A stretch of DNA of 64,000 bases from contig JBIOEA010000004.1 of the NCBI GenBank assembly GCA_044445605.1, positions 27,010 to 91,009 on the forward strand, given 5' to 3'. Position numbers and translations under genes: made by a program. Source of the DNA: CAWKDC01 sp044445605 (GTDB lineage: Bacteria; Pseudomonadota; Gammaproteobacteria; JABCZS01). Each line of letters opens with the position of its first letter. Within the stretch, counting starts at the first letter, position 1. The notes beneath the pieces were generated by a model. The model did no database searches, was not told the DNA's origin, and saw nothing but the letters and a program-made list of their open reading frames with translations. This document shows positions 61,813 through 64,000 of the stretch, piece after piece.

Positions 61813-62250
61813 ATGCTCATTCGTCAAGCAGTATCCGAAGATGCATTACCCATTCAAATTTTGCTCGAACAGCTGGGGTACACCCTCACCCTTGAGCAAG
61901 TATCAGATAGAATCGCTGCCTTTAACCGTGAACATCAACGGCTGGTGGTGGCAGAAAAAGATAATGCGCTTGTTGGATGTATTGGATTCGGTTGTTATGA
62001 GCACCTGGTTTTTCCAGGGCGCTGTTGCAATATTGATACACTGATTATCGAACAAAATCATCGGGGAATGGGAATAGGTACAGTGCTGGTTCAACATGCT
62101 GAAAATTACGCTAGAGAAAACAAATGCGTTACCGTTGAGCTGGTAACTCCTAATCACCGAAAAGATTCCGGTACACATAAGTTTTACCATGGCCTTGGGT
62201 TTAAGACACATGACGAGCAGGATTATACGTACTTGGCTAAAAAAATATAA
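61813..62250 (+). CDS. GNAT-family N-acetyltransferase
   Basis: 145 residues, a single complete GNAT domain: MLIRQAVSEDALPIQILLEQLGY start, LVGCIGFGCYE, NIDTLIIEQNHRGMGIGTVLVQHAENYA (acetyl-CoA loop R-G-x-G-I-G) and KFYHGLGFKTH. Small-molecule or protein substrate unknown. Probably co-transcribed with the MHS transporter. Confidence 0.92.
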   Translation: MLIRQAVSEDALPIQILLEQLGYTLTLEQVSDRIAAFNREHQRLVVAEKDNALVGCIGFGCYEHLVFPGRCCNIDTLIIEQNHRGMGIGTVLVQHAENYARENKCVTVELVTPNHRKDSGTHKFYHGLGFKTHDEQDYTYLAKKI

Positions 62251-62271
62251 TGCACTAAATATGCATGATTG

Positions 62272-62763
62272 TTATTTATCAAAAATCTGCATCATCAAAC
62301 ACTCATCGTAAAAACGATCACCTACTTTAATCGCGCGCGGCTCGGTGCCATACACTTCAAACCCATGCCTCTGATACAAGCGAAGTGCGCTTTGATTTTC
62401 TGTATGTGCAGACAGTTGCAATTGTTTCACTGTTGTTTTGGCATGGTTAATCACGGCTTCCAATAACGCATCTCCTACTTTCTTGCCACGATATTGCGGC
62501 TTAACGTATGTGCTCCAAACAACACCTTGATGTTTCCTCTTAAGCCCAGTAAAAATTCCCATCGCCATACAACCGATTAACATATCGCCGTCAAATGCGC
62601 CAAAAATCGCGTTATTTAGCAAGATCTCTCTGAATACCTCATCTGCCAACGTGCTTTCTTCCTCATAAGACGAATAGAATGCTTCAGGCACGTTTTTTAA
62701 GGCCTCAAGGCGTAGTGCTTTCCAGGTCTGCCAATCATGCTCTGTTAATAATCGAATATGCAT
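62272..62763 (-). CDS. GNAT-family N-acetyltransferase
   Basis: 163 residues from the ATG at 62763. GNAT signatures MHIRLLTEHDWQTWKALRLEALKN, WSTYVKPQYRGKKVGDALLEAVI (acetyl-CoA loop) and ALRLYQRHGFEVYGTEPRAIK, similar to the YjaB/RimI-like small acetyltransferases that end with TEP-AIKVGD-FYDE. Convergent with the preceding GNAT gene, 21 bases apart. Confidence 0.92.
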   Translation of the reverse strand: MHIRLLTEHDWQTWKALRLEALKNVPEAFYSSYEEESTLADEVFREILLNNAIFGAFDGDMLIGCMAMGIFTGLKRKHQGVVWSTYVKPQYRGKKVGDALLEAVINHAKTTVKQLQLSAHTENQSALRLYQRHGFEVYGTEPRAIKVGDRFYDECLMMQIFDK

Positions 62764-62827
62764 AATACTTTTCCTTAATACAATACTCCAAATTATATCG
62801 TACAATTAAGCCACACTGTTGGTAAGA

Positions 62828-63067
62828 ATGACTATTAATGAAGCCTTACTTGAAAAATGGTCATATGGACTTGAACGAGTTTACCCTAGGTTTTGTCCAC
62901 ACTTTAATCCTGATGTGGTAAAAGCGATCATTAGGTCGAATCTTGATCTATTGTAACTCGGTTTATCAGATTCTAATCAGAAATTCATCGAACACGATAT
63001 AAATGAAGGCTTTCATTTGTTGCTATTGTTTTTAATGCTTGAGCCACCTAGATTGGAAGTTGCTTGA
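62828..63067 (+). pseudogene. Small gene interrupted by an in-frame stop
   Basis: 80 codons in one frame from the ATG at 62828, with a single TAA at 62954-62956. Both halves read as ordinary protein (EALLEKWSYGLERVYPRFCP before, SDSNQKFIEHDINEGFHLL after). Family not recognised. Probably a nonsense-mutated or decayed gene. Confidence 0.45.
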
Positions 63068-63311
63068 TTTTTAATGAAGATTCCATGTTTGCAAGCCAAA
63101 AGCAGATCCTGTAGAGAGAAACCATGCAATCAATTAAGTTTTGATGATTCTCTTCACTCAATGCATCTAACGATGTTTCTTTCTTAAATAGCGGCTCTAA
63201 GTCGTACTTAAAATTTCGTGACATAACACATTGCAATAACTTAGTAAAGACTCGATGGTCTTTCGACCGTTCGAAAAGTTCATCTAAATATGGCTCAGCG
63301 ACTGAATACAA
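63048..63311 (-). pseudogene. C-terminal gene fragment, possibly of a larger decayed gene
   Basis: 87 codons after the first ATG, with the reading frame continuing a little upstream (VTVGQKDALYSVAEPYLDELFERSKDHRVF). Hydrophilic, unrecognised. The surrounding 1.2 kb contains only fragments, so I treat it as a remnant; a small real gene is possible. Confidence 0.35.
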
Positions 63312-63505
63312 GGCATCCTTTTGTCCGACAGTAACATTTTTTGCTTGTATTTTTGTAACTTAAATTCTTTTCCAGTTGCAATAGAAATGGTTCTATATCT
63401 GATCGCAGTTCATTGTCTATAAATTGTTTTGAAAAAAGGTGGGCTATATCTCGGTTTATCCGACCCAACCCATTCGTCGATAGATCATAACAATATAATG
63501 CTTAT
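63312..63505. other. Unassigned AT-rich stretch
   Basis: About 190 bases with no reading frame or site I can support; consistent with decay in this part of the window. Confidence 0.4.
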
Positions 63506-63910
63506 TCAAAAGATCGCAGGGTAAAACATATTCAACGACGCCTTAATCAATGGGTCAACCAAAAAATATTCACCAGTAACAGCTTTACCAATATAATCAT
63601 TTTCTTCTAAAGAACGCAATGCTTTCACCACACCGGCGCTTGTGATATCGAACTCACGGAGGTGTTCCTTACCACTTAAGTCTTTAGAAATGCCCTTTGC
63701 AATGGTGATTAATAATTTCTTTTGCGCGGTTCCAAGTTCAGAGAGCTCTTTAGCGATCTTTGATTCCTCTTGATTCACGTATTCATGCCAAATATTTGTA
63801 ACATCTGCAGGCATTGGTAGTGTATTCTCAAAGCTATTCCAAATTCTGTCGCATAATGCATTGATAAAGCGTTTTTTGTTCTGTAAATTGTCTACTCTTG
63901 CCCAATTACC
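63506..63910 (-). pseudogene. C-terminal remnant of an AAA-type ATPase/winged-helix protein
   Basis: The frame is open from about 63910 to 63506. The first ATG (63814) is preceded in frame by NKKRFINALCDRIWNSFENTLP, so coding once began further right. The C-terminal part, KLLITIAKGISKDLSG, ITSAGVVKALRSLEENDYIG and FLVDPLIKASL, has the winged-helix pattern found at the end of archaeal-type AAA+ ATPases (ATPase/DUF234 group). The Walker region is missing, so this is most likely a broken gene. 63911-64000 shows nothing supportable. Confidence 0.5.
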
Positions 63911-64000
63911 TCTACATTAAAACGAATAACAATGCGCTTGTCAAATAATTTTACATTAATTCAAATTCAAATGCATTCATCCATCTTATAGCTCTTAAAA

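Noticed and set aside
62954..62956. In-frame TAA as a recoded or readthrough stop
   Set aside because: No stimulatory structure or conserved context seen, and the whole neighbourhood is decayed; simple nonsense mutation is the easier explanation.
1..64000. tRNA, rRNA and CRISPR genes anywhere in the window
   Set aside because: Read on both strands; no cloverleaf with T-arm GTTCRA signature in place, no rRNA sequence and no spacer-separated repeat series was seen. A tRNAscan-SE and Infernal run would settle it.

Overview
The window reads as one chromosome segment of a host-associated gammaproteobacterium, most likely of the order Legionellales (Legionella/Coxiella/Rickettsiella-like). This is an inference. 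It rests on the gammaproteobacterial block accB-accC-prmA-fis-purH, on MutH and Coq7, on a Kdo/heptose lipopolysaccharide locus, and on several eukaryote-like proteins: an F-box/WD40 protein, a long histone-deacetylase-family protein and a protein ending in a CaaX-like box. No rRNA, tRNA, CRISPR array or intact transposase was seen.

Layout. 1-8.4 kb (minus strand): purH (cut by the window edge), fis, prmA, accC, accB, dsbD, and two unrecognised proteins of 164 and about 711 residues. 8.5-16 kb (plus, with one minus gene): bioA, rsmE, gshB, an MFS transporter, an FhaC/ShlB-type two-partner-secretion pore and a TonB-like protein. 16.2-19 kb (minus): histone deacetylase homologue, kdsB, rpmG, rpmB. 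19.1-22.3 kb: algC, a coupled unknown gene, then a 0.9 kb gene-poor stretch holding a cassette bounded by an inverted repeat of about 85 bp. 22.3-26.5 kb (minus): sodium symporter, folA, thyA, lgt, TSUP permease. 26.5-38.8 kb: mutH, DUF47/pit phosphate uptake genes, coq7, two large divergent unknown genes, ispG, rdgB, hemW, DUF2442, yqgE, ruvX, then the CaaX protein.

40.1-53.5 kb is mostly a minus-strand lipopolysaccharide core locus: waaA, hldD, hldE, an Xre regulator with an unusual leader, a GT-C-like membrane protein (plus), an outer-membrane barrel, a sugar epimerase, one ORF carrying three kinase-like domains, waaG, waaC and waaF. After it come a zf-CHCC protein and ilvE. 54.4-64 kb is accessory: a hicB'-hicA-hicB module, a GNAT plus cyclodipeptide-synthase pair, a cupin remnant, the F-box/WD40 gene with a consensus promoter, a coupled unknown gene, an MHS transporter, two GNAT enzymes and decayed genes at the right edge.

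Two short repeat elements recur through the window. Element A is a GGCGAAA-N4-TTTCGCC palindrome usually followed by CCTAC. Element B is a CCCCCGCCTCGGAATACTCG block with a CCCCCTTT/AAAGGGGG hairpin. They lie mostly between genes, but an A/B array has entered the triple-kinase ORF in frame. The most interesting points are that in-frame insertion, the CaaX-like protein, the cyclodipeptide synthase with a coupled acetyltransferase, the F-box/WD40 protein, and the promoter/operator/small RNA/terminator arrangement ahead of the Xre gene.
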